From the NCBI RefSeq assembly GCF_021538895.1, contig NZ_JADDRL010000091.1:1-37110 (forward strand): a stretch of 37,110 bases of DNA, in the 5' to 3' direction. This DNA is from Streptomyces olivochromogenes. GTDB lineage: Bacteria; Actinomycetota; Actinomycetes; Streptomycetales; Streptomycetaceae. The stretch's first letter is position 1. The number at the start of each line of letters is the position of its first letter. Below, in pieces: positions 7,962-15,508 of the stretch. A model generated the notes under the pieces. That model saw nothing but the letters and a program-made list of their open reading frames with translations, was not told the origin of the DNA and did no database searches. A program made the position numbers and the translations under genes.

Positions 7962-9602
7962 TCAGCCGCCGAGTGCCGACAGGACCACCGCCTTGGCCTC
8001 CTCCTGCACCTGGGCGAGGTGGTCCGGGCCGAGGAAGGACTCGGCGTAGACCTTGTAGACGTCCTCGGTGCCCGAGGGGCGGGCCGCGAACCAGGCGTTG
8101 GCGGTGGTCACCTTGATGCCGCCGATGGCGGCGCCGTTGCCGGGGGCCTCGGTGAGCACGGCGGTGACCGGTTCCCCGGCCAGGGTCTCGGCGGTGACCT
8201 GTGCCGGGGAGAGCTTCGCCAGCAGGGCCTTCTCCTCGCGGGACGCGGGGGCGTCGATGCGCGCGTAGGCGGGTTCGCCGAAGCGGGCGGTCAGTTCGGC
8301 GTAGTGCTCCGACGGCGTCCGGTCGGTGACGGCCGTGATCTCGGAGGCCAGCAGTGCCAGGAGGATGCCGTCCTTGTCCGTCGTCCACACGGAGCCGTCC
8401 CGGCGCAGGAACGACGCACCGGCCGACTCCTCGCCGCCGAAGCCGAGCGTCCCGCCGAGCAGTCCGTCCACGAACCACTTGAAGCCGACCGGCACTTCGA
8501 CGAGTTCCCGGCCCAGGTCGGCGGCGACCCGGTCGATCATCGAGGACGAGACCAGCGTCTTGCCGATCCCCGTGCCGGCGGGCCACTGCTCGCGGTGCCG
8601 GTAGAGGTAGGAGATGGCGACGGCCAGGTAGTGGTTGGGGTTCATCAGACCCGCGTCCGGGGTGACGATGCCATGCCGGTCGGCGTCGGCGTCGTTGCCC
8701 GTGGCGATGCGGTAGCGGTCGCGCTGCTCGATGAGGGAGGCCATCGCGTACGGCGACGAGCAGTCCATGCGGATCTGCCCGTCCCAGTCCAGCGTCATGA
8801 ACCGCCAGGTGGGGTCGGTGTGCGGGTTGACCACCGTCAGGTCGATCCCGTGCCGTTCGGCGATCCGGCCCCAGTAGGCGACGGACGCCCCGCCCAGCGG
8901 GTCGGCGCCGATGCGCACCCCGGCCGCCCGGACCGCGTCGAGGTCCAGCACGCTCGGCAGGTCGGCGACGTAGGTGTCCAGGAAGTCGTACCGGCCGGTC
9001 GTGGCGGCGGCCAGCGCACGGGCGTAGGGGATCCGCCGTACGTCCTTCAAGGCCCCGGCGATGATCTGGTTGGCCCGGTCCTGGATCCAGGAGGTCGCGT
9101 CGGAGGCGGCGGGTCCGCCGCTCGGCGGGTTGTACTTGAAGCCGCCGTCGGCGGGCGGGTTGTGCGAGGGGGTGACCACGACGCCGTCCGCGAGGCCGGT
9201 GGTGCGGCCGCGGTTGTGGGTGAGGATGGCGTGCGAGACCGCCGGGGTGGGGGTGTAGCCGTCCGCGCTGTCGATCAGCACGGTCACGTCGTTGGCCGCG
9301 AACACCTCCAGCGCCGTGACCCGCGCGGGCTCCGACAGCGCGTGGGTGTCGGCGCCCAGGAAGAGGGGGCCGTCGGTGCCCTGGCCGTCGCGGTACTCGC
9401 AGATGGCCTGGCTGGTGGCGGCGATGTGGTCCTCGTTGAAGGCGGTCGCCAAGGACGAACCGCGGTGTCCTGAGGTGCCGAAGGCCACCCGCTGGCCCGG
9501 TTCGGCGGGGTCGGGGTGCAGTGCGTAGTACGCCGTGACCAGCCGGGCCACGTCGACAAGGTCCTCGGGACCGGCCGGCTTGCCCGCTCGCTCGTGCGGC
9601 AT
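7962..9602 (-). CDS. pgm: Phosphoglucomutase (alpha-D-glucose phosphate-specific)
   Basis: The product has 546 residues, the same length as E. coli Pgm. Motifs in order: VAFGTSGHRGSSL; the phosphoserine loop VTPSHNP with Ser146, the same number as the E. coli catalytic serine; the metal-binding loop GNDADADRHG; the sugar-binding loop FGGEESAG; and the phosphate-binding ARPSGTEDVYK. It interconverts glucose 1-phosphate and glucose 6-phosphate, linking glycolysis with glycogen, trehalose and cell-wall sugar synthesis. The ATG at 9602 is preceded by GGAGG with about 9 nt spacing; a longer in-frame start upstream is not supported. The adjacent acyltransferase gene follows on the same strand. Confidence 0.96.
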   Translation of the reverse strand: MPHERAGKPAGPEDLVDVARLVTAYYALHPDPAEPGQRVAFGTSGHRGSSLATAFNEDHIAATSQAICEYRDGQGTDGPLFLGADTHALSEPARVTALEVFAANDVTVLIDSADGYTPTPAVSHAILTHNRGRTTGLADGVVVTPSHNPPADGGFKYNPPSGGPAASDATSWIQDRANQIIAGALKDVRRIPYARALAAATTGRYDFLDTYVADLPSVLDLDAVRAAGVRIGADPLGGASVAYWGRIAERHGIDLTVVNPHTDPTWRFMTLDWDGQIRMDCSSPYAMASLIEQRDRYRIATGNDADADRHGIVTPDAGLMNPNHYLAVAISYLYRHREQWPAGTGIGKTLVSSSMIDRVAADLGRELVEVPVGFKWFVDGLLGGTLGFGGEESAGASFLRRDGSVWTTDKDGILLALLASEITAVTDRTPSEHYAELTARFGEPAYARIDAPASREEKALLAKLSPAQVTAETLAGEPVTAVLTEAPGNGAAIGGIKVTTANAWFAARPSGTEDVYKVYAESFLGPDHLAQVQEEAKAVVLSALGG

Positions 9603-9699
9603 GGGTCCGCTCCTCCGCATCGGTTGATCCATCGCTCGACGTCTCATCTTTCCCCTACCGGGCCCCGGTGCGCGAGTGAGCCACGGGGTCGGCCGGGAA

Positions 9700-9731
9700 G
9701 CCGGCCGGCAGCGGGCGGCAGGCCGGCCGGC
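9700..9731 (-). terminator. Possible terminator after the PucR-type gene
   Basis: Two copies of the self-complementary GCCGGCCGGC (9700-9709 and 9722-9731) are separated by 12 nt, about 50 nt past the end of the PucR-type gene. They can pair into a 10-bp stem. In such GC-rich sequence this may be chance. Confidence 0.3.
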
Positions 9732-9779
9732 GTACGGCGGCGAGGTCATGCGCCTCGCTCGGCGCCGCCGCCCGTGCGC

Positions 9780-11033
9780 TCACGTGCCTCGCCCGCGCGG
9801 GTCCTGGCAGGCCGGCTCCCGCGCCGAGAGGTGAGCGTGGCCGTCCGCCGGACCGTGTGGGGCGGGGCCGACGGCGGCGCCGCGGACCGCGAGGAGGGCG
9901 GCGCCGAGGTCCGCCGCCGTCCTCGGGTCGGCGAGGGCACGGCCGGTCAGTTCCTCGACGCGGCGCAGGCGGTAGCGGACGGTGTTGGGGTGGACGAAGA
10001 GGCTGCGGGCCGCGTCGGCGGCGGAGCCGGCCGCGGCGAACCAGTGCTCCAGCGTTTCCAGGAGGCGGGCGCGTTCCGGCGCGGGGAGATCGATGACGGG
10101 CTTGAGGGTGACCGTCACCAGGTGGGCGGCCTCCGCGGGGGCGGCGGCGACCAGCATCGCGAGGGGGTTGTCGTCGAACCGCGCCACTCCCGGCCCCGTA
10201 CCCGGGAGGCTGGCGAGGGCGAGCCGGGCGAAGCGCAGCGCCTGGGGGGTGTCGCGCAGCGAGTCGAAGCCCGGGCTGATGCCCACGCGGGCGTTCGCGC
10301 GGCGCAGGACGCGTAGGCCGGTGCTCTCCGCGGTCGGTGTGGTCAGGGCCACCAGGCCGATCTGCTGGTCGGGCAACAGCCGCCAGGCGGACGGCAGTTG
10401 AGCCTGGCGCAGGGCGCTCTCGATGCCGGCCAGCGGTTCCGTGCCGGGGGCCGTGGACTCGGCGGCGACGACCGCGTACGGGCCCCGCTCGGGCAGGCCC
10501 AGCTCGCGGGCGGCCTCCCACAGGGTGGTGCGGTCGGCGATGACTCCGGTGAAGAGCGCCTCCACCAACGCGGAGCGGCGGGCCTCGCGTTGCAGGGTCA
10601 GTTCCGCGCTGGTCTCCCGATGGGCCTCCGCGACCGCCTCGGCGTACAGGCCGAACAGTGACCAGATCTCGGCGGACCGGGCCACCAACTCGGCGTCCGA
10701 GACCTCCGGATGGGTGTGCGCCTCCTTGAGGATCTCCGACCACAGGAACTCGAAGCCGATCCGGTAGGCGTGCAGGGTGTCGGCGAGCGGCATGCCGTGC
10801 TGGGCCCGCAGCCGCCCGGTGTCGCGGGCCGGTCCGGGGTCCGGGTCGCCGGCCCGGTGGAAGTGCCTGAGGACGAGGTCGGCGTTGGCCGTGCAGGAGC
10901 GGCGCAGGGAGTCGCTCGGGATGAGCGATTCGTCCCGGTAGGCGTCGACGTCCGCACGAATGCGCTCGGCCAGGCGTTCGCCCAGTTCCGGAAGCCGTTC
11001 GTGGATCGCCGCGGCGACGCCCGAGAAGTCCAT
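9780..11033 (-). CDS. PucR/CdaR-type transcriptional regulator
   Basis: The product has 417 residues from ATG 11033. The C-terminal segment ARSLFVHPNTVRYRLRRVEELTG is the PucR-type helix-turn-helix (HTH_30), whose helix reads HPNTVRYRL. The N-terminal half (GVAAAIHERLPELGERLAERI, HAYRIGFEFLW) resembles the RsbT-like / PucR sensor segment and the middle the GGDEF-like CdaR region. It likely controls the divergent acyl-CoA synthetase gene 150 nt away. ATG 11033 fits the family N-terminus (MDFSGVAAA); an in-frame TTG at 11072 is less likely because no Shine-Dalgarno precedes it. The ligand is unknown; an acyl-CoA or fatty acid would be logical. Confidence 0.87.
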   Translation of the reverse strand: MDFSGVAAAIHERLPELGERLAERIRADVDAYRDESLIPSDSLRRSCTANADLVLRHFHRAGDPDPGPARDTGRLRAQHGMPLADTLHAYRIGFEFLWSEILKEAHTHPEVSDAELVARSAEIWSLFGLYAEAVAEAHRETSAELTLQREARRSALVEALFTGVIADRTTLWEAARELGLPERGPYAVVAAESTAPGTEPLAGIESALRQAQLPSAWRLLPDQQIGLVALTTPTAESTGLRVLRRANARVGISPGFDSLRDTPQALRFARLALASLPGTGPGVARFDDNPLAMLVAAAPAEAAHLVTVTLKPVIDLPAPERARLLETLEHWFAAAGSAADAARSLFVHPNTVRYRLRRVEELTGRALADPRTAADLGAALLAVRGAAVGPAPHGPADGHAHLSAREPACQDPRGRGT

Positions 11034-11080
11034 TGCCGCAGTGTAACGACCGGATTTTGTTCCCAGGGACAAGCCGGGGA

Positions 11081-11101
11081 GGAGGACGCTGTCGTCCCTC
11101 C
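11081..11101. promoter_or_regulatory. Inverted repeat in the pucR-acyl-CoA synthetase spacer
   Basis: GGAGGACG (11081-11088) pairs with CGTCC-c-TCC (11093-11101) across a 4-nt loop with one bulged base. It is roughly central in the divergent spacer and is a candidate operator for the PucR-type regulator. Confidence 0.3.
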
Positions 11102-11183
11102 CATAGGTCGCCGCGCGTTACGGCAGCACCATGTCGTCCACGTGAACAGCGGATTTCGACGGTGACGTTCGTGGAGGCGGGTC

Positions 11184-12671
11184 ATGGCCAATCTGGCGGA
11201 GTTCTTGGTGCGGACGGCGGCACGGCAGCCCGAGCGTCCCGCGCTGCGGCTGGGCACGCACATCACGACGTACGGCGAGCTGGACGAGCGCACCGCGCGC
11301 GCCGCCGCGTTCCTGCGCGCGGAGGGCGTACGGCCGGGCGACCGGGTGGCCCTGATGCTGCCGAACGTCCCTGAGTTCGTCGTCCTGTACTACGGCGCGC
11401 TGCGGGCCGGTGCGATCGTCGTGCCGATGAACCCGCTGCTGAAGGCGCGGGAGACCGAGTACCACCTGAGCGACTCCGGGGCGGTGCTGCTGTTCGAGTG
11501 GCACGCGGCGCCCGGTGAGGGCGCCCAGGGAGCGGCGGCGGCCGGCGTGCGCCATGTCGCCGTCGAGTCCGCGTCCTTCGCCGCGCTGCTGTCCGGTCAC
11601 GAGCCGGTCTCCGACGTGGCGGCTACGGCCGACGAGGACGTGGCCGTACTGCTCTACACCTCGGGCACCACCGGGCGGCCGAAGGGCGCCTCGCTCACCC
11701 ACGCCGGGCTGCGGCACAACACCGAGGTCAGCACGGTGCACGTGCAGCGCATGACCTCCGAGGACGTGGTCGTCGGCTGTCTGCCGCTGTTCCACATCTT
11801 CGGCCAGATCTGCACCATGAGCGTGGCCCTGCACAGCGGCGCCTCGCTCACCCTGATCCCGCGTTTCGACCCGCAGGCCGTGCTGGAGGCGATCGCCCGG
11901 GACGGCGCCACGGTGTTCGAGGGGGTGCCGACGATGTATGCGGCGCTGTTGCAGCATCCGGCCGAGGCCGACGTCTCGACGCTGCGGATGTGCGTCTCCG
12001 GCGGCGCCTCGCTGCCGGTGGAGGTGCTGCACGGTTTCGAGCGGCGTTTCGGCTGCATGGTGCTGGAGGGCTTCGGCATGTCCGAGACCAGCCCGGTGGT
12101 CTCCTTCAACCACCCCGACCGGCCGCGCAAGCCGGGCTCCGTCGGCACGCCGATCCAGGACGTGGAGGTCCGGCTGCTGGACGAGAAGGGCCAGGACGTG
12201 GCCCCAGGCGAGGTCGGCGAACTGGCCGTGCGCGGCCCGAACGTGATGAAGGGCTACTGGAACCGGCCCGAGGAGACCGCGGCCGTCCTCCCCGACGGTT
12301 GGCTGCGCTCCGGCGACCTGGCCCGGCGGGACGAGGACGGCTACCTCTACATCGTCGACCGCAAGAAGGACATGATCATCCGCGGTGGCTACAACGTCTA
12401 CCCGCGCGAGATCGAGGAGGTCCTGCACGAGCACCCGGCCGTCGCCCTCGCGGCCGTGCTCGGCGTGCCCCACGAGCAGCTCGGCGAGGAGGTCGGCGCC
12501 GCGGTGGTGCTCCGGAAGGACGCGCGGGCCACGCCGGAGGACCTGCGGCAGTTCGTCAAGGAGCGGGTCGCGGCGTACAAGTACCCGCGCGCGGTGTGGG
12601 TCGTCGACGCGCTCCCGACGGGTCCCAGCGGCAAGATCCTCAAGCGGGAGATCGTCGTGCCGGCGGTGTGA
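11184..12671 (+). CDS. Long-chain fatty acid-CoA ligase (AMP-binding)
   Basis: The product has 495 residues. ANL-superfamily motifs in order: the P-loop VLLYTSGTTGRPKGA; PLFHIFGQ; GFGMSETSP (A5 motif); WLRSGDLARRDEDGYLYIVDRKKDMIIRGG with the hinge Asp-Arg-Lys; YNVYPREIEEVL; and the C-terminal catalytic Lys in PTGPSGKILKREI. It activates a fatty acid to its AMP ester and then to the CoA thioester. The ATG at 11184 has GGAGG 6 nt upstream. At 495 residues it is the compact FadD13-like form without an extra N-terminal domain. Divergent arrangement with a PucR-type regulator suggests local control; chain-length preference cannot be read from the sequence. Confidence 0.93.
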   Translation: MANLAEFLVRTAARQPERPALRLGTHITTYGELDERTARAAAFLRAEGVRPGDRVALMLPNVPEFVVLYYGALRAGAIVVPMNPLLKARETEYHLSDSGAVLLFEWHAAPGEGAQGAAAAGVRHVAVESASFAALLSGHEPVSDVAATADEDVAVLLYTSGTTGRPKGASLTHAGLRHNTEVSTVHVQRMTSEDVVVGCLPLFHIFGQICTMSVALHSGASLTLIPRFDPQAVLEAIARDGATVFEGVPTMYAALLQHPAEADVSTLRMCVSGGASLPVEVLHGFERRFGCMVLEGFGMSETSPVVSFNHPDRPRKPGSVGTPIQDVEVRLLDEKGQDVAPGEVGELAVRGPNVMKGYWNRPEETAAVLPDGWLRSGDLARRDEDGYLYIVDRKKDMIIRGGYNVYPREIEEVLHEHPAVALAAVLGVPHEQLGEEVGAAVVLRKDARATPEDLRQFVKERVAAYKYPRAVWVVDALPTGPSGKILKREIVVPAV

Positions 12672-12725
12672 GGGGCGGCAGCACTCTCGCAGCACTCTCT
12701 CCCTTTCACCGCGCTCCGCGACGGT

Positions 12726-13772
12726 TCACCGCGCGCCGCGCCGCTCCCCCTTCTCGGTCTTCTCGGTCTTCTCGGTCTTCTCGGTCTTCTCGGTGTCCGC
12801 CGGGGCCCGCAGGGGCGGCGCGTCGGCCGCGGTGAGGTGTTCGAGGACCTCGGCCAGCTCCTGGCAGGCCTCTTCCACGGACGTCCTGGTGTTGCGCTGC
12901 TCGGTGATCACGGACGACAGGAGCAGCGCGGTCAGCGCCATCGTCCCGTTGAAGGCCTGGAGCTTCATCATCACTTCCACGGGCGCCAGCCTCGCGAACG
13001 CGCCGAGCCCGTCCGTCGCCGCGAAGGTGGCCACCACGGACGTGAACAGGGCGCACAGCATGCTTCCGGCGAGCTGGAAGCGCAGGGCCGCCCAGATGAT
13101 GAGCGGGTAGACGAGGAACAGCAGGCTGACGGGGTCGAACACGGCCACCGGTACGACGACGGCGGCGACGATCGCCAGAGCCGTGGCCTCCTTCCACCGT
13201 GAAAGCCGGGGAGGCCAGCGGGCCCCGTACACCAGCAGCAGGACGGGGGCCACGATGAGGACGCCCATCGCGTCGCCCACCCACCACGCCGGCCAGACGA
13301 GCCAGAAGCCGTCCATGGCGAGCTTGCCGGCGGCGACGAGGGTGCCGACCCCGATGCTCGCGCTGATGAGCATGGCGGTCAGCGCGCCGAGGAACACGAG
13401 CGCGAGGCCGTCGCGCAAGCGGCTGAGGTCGGTGCGGAAGCCGACCCGGCTCAGCAGGAGATACGCGCACAGCGGCGCGAGGGTGTTCCCGAGGACGAGT
13501 ACGGGGGTGTCGGGGCCCGGCGTACTGATGGACGCGATGATGAAGAAGGCGCCGAGCGCGATGCCCGGCCAGGCGCGCGGGCCGAGGATGAGGAGGGCGG
13601 CCACCGCGACGCCGGTCGGCGGCCAGATGGGGGTGACCACGGCGCCCTCGACGACGAGCCGGCGCAGCAGGCCGAGCCGCCCCGCCCCGAAGTAGCAGGC
13701 GGTGACCACCGCCGTCTCCAGGGCGAAGACGACCAGTCGTCGCGCGTCCCGGGTGGCCTCCACAACAGTCAT
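12726..13772 (-). CDS. MASE1-domain integral membrane protein
   Basis: The product has 348 residues, with about eight to ten hydrophobic segments between residues 15 and 300. The MASE1 signature is clear: TACYFGAGRLGLL, TPIWPPTGVAVAALLILGPRAWPGIALGAF, and WLVWPAWWVGDAMGVLIVAPVLL. MASE1 is a membrane sensor module normally attached to a histidine kinase, GGDEF or PP2C output domain. Here no output domain is present; the protein ends in a short coiled-coil-like segment (SVEEACQELAEVLEHL) and a charged tail of five Thr-Glu-Lys repeats. It lies 71 nt downstream of a PP2C phosphatase gene on the same strand, so the two are probably functional partners. The ATG at 13772 has a weak AGG 6 nt upstream; GTG 13775 is an alternative. 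Confidence 0.87.
   Translation of the reverse strand: MTVVEATRDARRLVVFALETAVVTACYFGAGRLGLLRRLVVEGAVVTPIWPPTGVAVAALLILGPRAWPGIALGAFFIIASISTPGPDTPVLVLGNTLAPLCAYLLLSRVGFRTDLSRLRDGLALVFLGALTAMLISASIGVGTLVAAGKLAMDGFWLVWPAWWVGDAMGVLIVAPVLLLVYGARWPPRLSRWKEATALAIVAAVVVPVAVFDPVSLLFLVYPLIIWAALRFQLAGSMLCALFTSVVATFAATDGLGAFARLAPVEVMMKLQAFNGTMALTALLLSSVITEQRNTRTSVEEACQELAEVLEHLTAADAPPLRAPADTEKTEKTEKTEKTEKGERRGAR
12751..12795 (-). repeat. Five 9-bp tandem repeats (TEK)5
   Basis: The unit TTCTCGGTC (plus strand) occurs five times in tandem; the last copy ends in G. In the MASE1 gene each unit encodes Thr-Glu-Lys, giving (TEK)5 near the C-terminus. Unit gain or loss keeps the frame. The near-identical codons suggest recent expansion by slippage. 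Confidence 0.95.
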
Positions 13773-13843
13773 CACACACCTACGGCGTCGCCTCGGCGAG
13801 GGCAGACGGCCGGGGTCCGGCCCTCTGGCCGAAGCCCCCGGAC

Positions 13844-14719
13844 CTACGGTTCGAGGCCGGGCGGGTGCGGATCCTGGGCGTTGGGGTCGTCGCTCTCGGA
13901 GTACGGGTCGTCGTGGCCCACGACCAGCACGGCCGCGTCGTCCTCGTGTCCCACGCGCTCGGCGCCCTTGATCACGGCGGCGGCGAGCGCATGCGCCTCC
14001 AGGCCGGCGACGGCCGCGATGCCGGCCAGGCGTACGACCGTGTCGAGGCCCTCCTCGATGTTCATGGACGGCCCCTCCACGACACCGTCCGTGAGGAGGA
14101 CGACGACTCCGCCCGTGGTGAGGCGGTAGCGGGTCACGGGGTACTCCATCCCCTGCCGGACGCCGAGCGGCGGTCCCCCCTCGTCCTGGGCGATCCCCGA
14201 CTTTCCGTCCGCCGTGGCCCACACGAAGGGGATGTGGCCGGCCCGCGCGCTCTCCAGGTCGCCCGTGGACGGGTCGAGCCGCATGAAGGTGCAGGTGGCG
14301 AAGAGGTCGCTGCCCAGGGAGAGCAGCAGGTCGTTCGTGCGGGCGAGGAGCTCGCCCGGCTCGCTCGTGACCGTGGCGAGGGCCCGCAGCCCCACCCTGA
14401 CCTGGCCCATGAAGGCCGCGGCCTCGATGTTGTGCCCCTGTACGTCGCCGATGGACAGCCCGATGCGTCCGTCCGGCATCGTGAAGGCGTCGTACCAGTC
14501 CCCGCCCACGTTGAGCCCGTAGCAGGCGGGCGCGTACCGCACCGCCAGGTGGAGGCGGGGGGAGGAGGGAAGGTCCCGGGGGAGCATGCCGCGCTGCAGG
14601 GCGATGGCCAGCTCGACCTGGGAGCGCTGGAGCTCCGCGCGCTGGCGCGCCTGTGCGGTCAGCGACCGGAGTCTGACCAGCAGCTCGTCGCCGTCCTCCG
14701 TTGAGCGCTTGCGGGGCAT
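13844..14719 (-). CDS. PP2C / SpoIIE family serine phosphatase (RsbU-like)
   Basis: The product has 291 residues. An N-terminal coiled-coil-like segment (LLVRLRSLTAQARQRAELQRSQVELA) is followed by ALQRGMLP, the usual entry of SpoIIE-type phosphatase domains. Metal-site motifs are GGDWYDAF, GDVQGHN, LLTDGVVE and HEDDAAVLVV. These enzymes dephosphorylate anti-anti-sigma factors and so release alternative sigma factors. No PAS or GAF sensor is fused. The likely input is the MASE1 membrane protein encoded next. The ATG at 14719 has GGAG 7 nt upstream. A TATGAT -10-like box (minus strand, 14784-14779) lies about 60 nt upstream. No cognate anti-sigma gene is in the window. Confidence 0.93.
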   Translation of the reverse strand: MPRKRSTEDGDELLVRLRSLTAQARQRAELQRSQVELAIALQRGMLPRDLPSSPRLHLAVRYAPACYGLNVGGDWYDAFTMPDGRIGLSIGDVQGHNIEAAAFMGQVRVGLRALATVTSEPGELLARTNDLLLSLGSDLFATCTFMRLDPSTGDLESARAGHIPFVWATADGKSGIAQDEGGPPLGVRQGMEYPVTRYRLTTGGVVVLLTDGVVEGPSMNIEEGLDTVVRLAGIAAVAGLEAHALAAAVIKGAERVGHEDDAAVLVVGHDDPYSESDDPNAQDPHPPGLEP

Positions 14720-14791
14720 CGATCACTCCGGCGAGGAACAGCCCTTTTCGGACAAACCCCTACTTTTACCTTGAGAGGATCATAGCCACTC

Positions 14792-15358
14792 TCAGGTCCG
14801 TGGCGCGGTGCGTCGTTCCAGGATCTTCAGGACCGTCTCGCCCCAGCGCACGTTGGCCCGCTCCAGGGCCAGTCCGCCCTGCAGGGTGAGGTAGGGGCCG
14901 ACGCGTTCGGCGGTGGCGAGGTATTCCTCCTCGGTGCGCCCGGCCAGCAGGCGTTCCCGCATGCGCTCGAAGCGGGCCAGCTTCGCGGCGGACCGTTCCA
15001 CGCGTTCGGTCACCCCGGCGCGTACGGCCTCCAGGTCGCCGACGTCCACGCACTGGACCTTGACCATCAGCTCGTCGCGGATGGCCATCGGCCTGCTGGT
15101 GGCCTCGGCGGTGTAGGCGCGCACGGCCTCGCGGCCGGCCTCGGTGAGGGAGAAGAGCCGCTTGTTGGGCCGGCGCTCCTGCTGCACGACCCGCGCGGAG
15201 ACGAGGCCCTCGCCCGCCATGCGGTCCAGCTCGCGGTAGATCTGCTGCGGGGTGGCCATCCAGAAGTTGGCGACCGAGGCCTCGAAGCCCTTCGCGAGGT
15301 CGTAGCCGGACGCCTCACCCTCCAGAAGCGCGGCCATCACCGCGTTGCGCAGAGCCAT
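14792..15358 (-). CDS. PadR family transcriptional regulator (Vir-like)
   Basis: The product has 188 residues: an N-terminal winged helix (MALRNAVMAALLEGEASGYDLAKGF, PQQIYRELDRMAGEGLVSARVVQQERRPNKRLFSLTEAG) and a C-terminal helical dimerisation segment typical of the PF10400 subgroup. PadR proteins repress detoxification or transport genes and often themselves. A dyad TTGA-N4-TCAA lies 21-32 nt upstream of the start and may be its own operator. A -10-like TAGGTT ends 6 nt before the ATG, so a leaderless transcript is possible; an AGG 8 nt upstream could alternatively serve as ribosome-binding site. The regulated effector gene is not obvious; the neighbouring PP2C gene is on the same strand downstream. 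Confidence 0.9.
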   Translation of the reverse strand: MALRNAVMAALLEGEASGYDLAKGFEASVANFWMATPQQIYRELDRMAGEGLVSARVVQQERRPNKRLFSLTEAGREAVRAYTAEATSRPMAIRDELMVKVQCVDVGDLEAVRAGVTERVERSAAKLARFERMRERLLAGRTEEEYLATAERVGPYLTLQGGLALERANVRWGETVLKILERRTAPRT

Positions 15359-15378
15359 GACCTCAACCTAACACCCCG

Positions 15379-15390
15379 TTGATTACTCAA
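15379..15390. promoter_or_regulatory. Candidate PadR operator
   Basis: The dyad TTGA-TTAC-TCAA lies upstream of padR, overlapping where a -35 region would sit. It is one of the few AT-rich spots in this stretch. Autoregulation is inferred. Confidence 0.4.
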
Positions 15391-15435
15391 AGAGGCGACT
15401 ATGACCCGGCCGTACGGGAGCGGGCGCACGGCGAA

Positions 15436-15474
15436 CGGCGCGGCCGGACCGCTCCTGCCGGTCCGGCCGCGCCG
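15436..15474 (-). terminator. Strong terminator hairpin after pyc (distal)
   Basis: A perfect 16-bp stem (15436-15451 with 15459-15474) closes a 7-nt loop, CTCCTGC. It lies 35-73 nt past the pyc stop and separates pyc from the padR promoter. It is the longest perfect GC stem I noticed apart from the palindrome near 34490. Confidence 0.75.
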
Positions 15475-15479
15475 ACGGG

Positions 15480-15498
15480 CGCCCGACGCAGTCGGGCG
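15480..15498 (-). terminator. Terminator hairpin after pyc (proximal)
   Basis: Arms CGCCCGAC (15480-15487) and GTCGGGCG (15491-15498) with a 3-nt loop lie 10 nt after the pyc stop. Together with the distal hairpin it forms a tandem terminator. Confidence 0.6.
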
Positions 15499-15508
15499 AC
15501 CCGAGTCC

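Noticed and set aside
12672..12725. Terminator between the convergent acyl-CoA synthetase and MASE1 genes
   Set aside because: Only direct repeats (GCAGCACTCTC twice, TTCACCGCG twice) and a 4-bp dyad are present; no convincing hairpin.
12726..14726. A continuous frame suggesting a single MASE1 fusion protein of 666 residues
   Set aside because: The upstream part is out of frame with the PP2C gene and is only its shadow; the true PP2C frame stops at 13844, so these are two genes.
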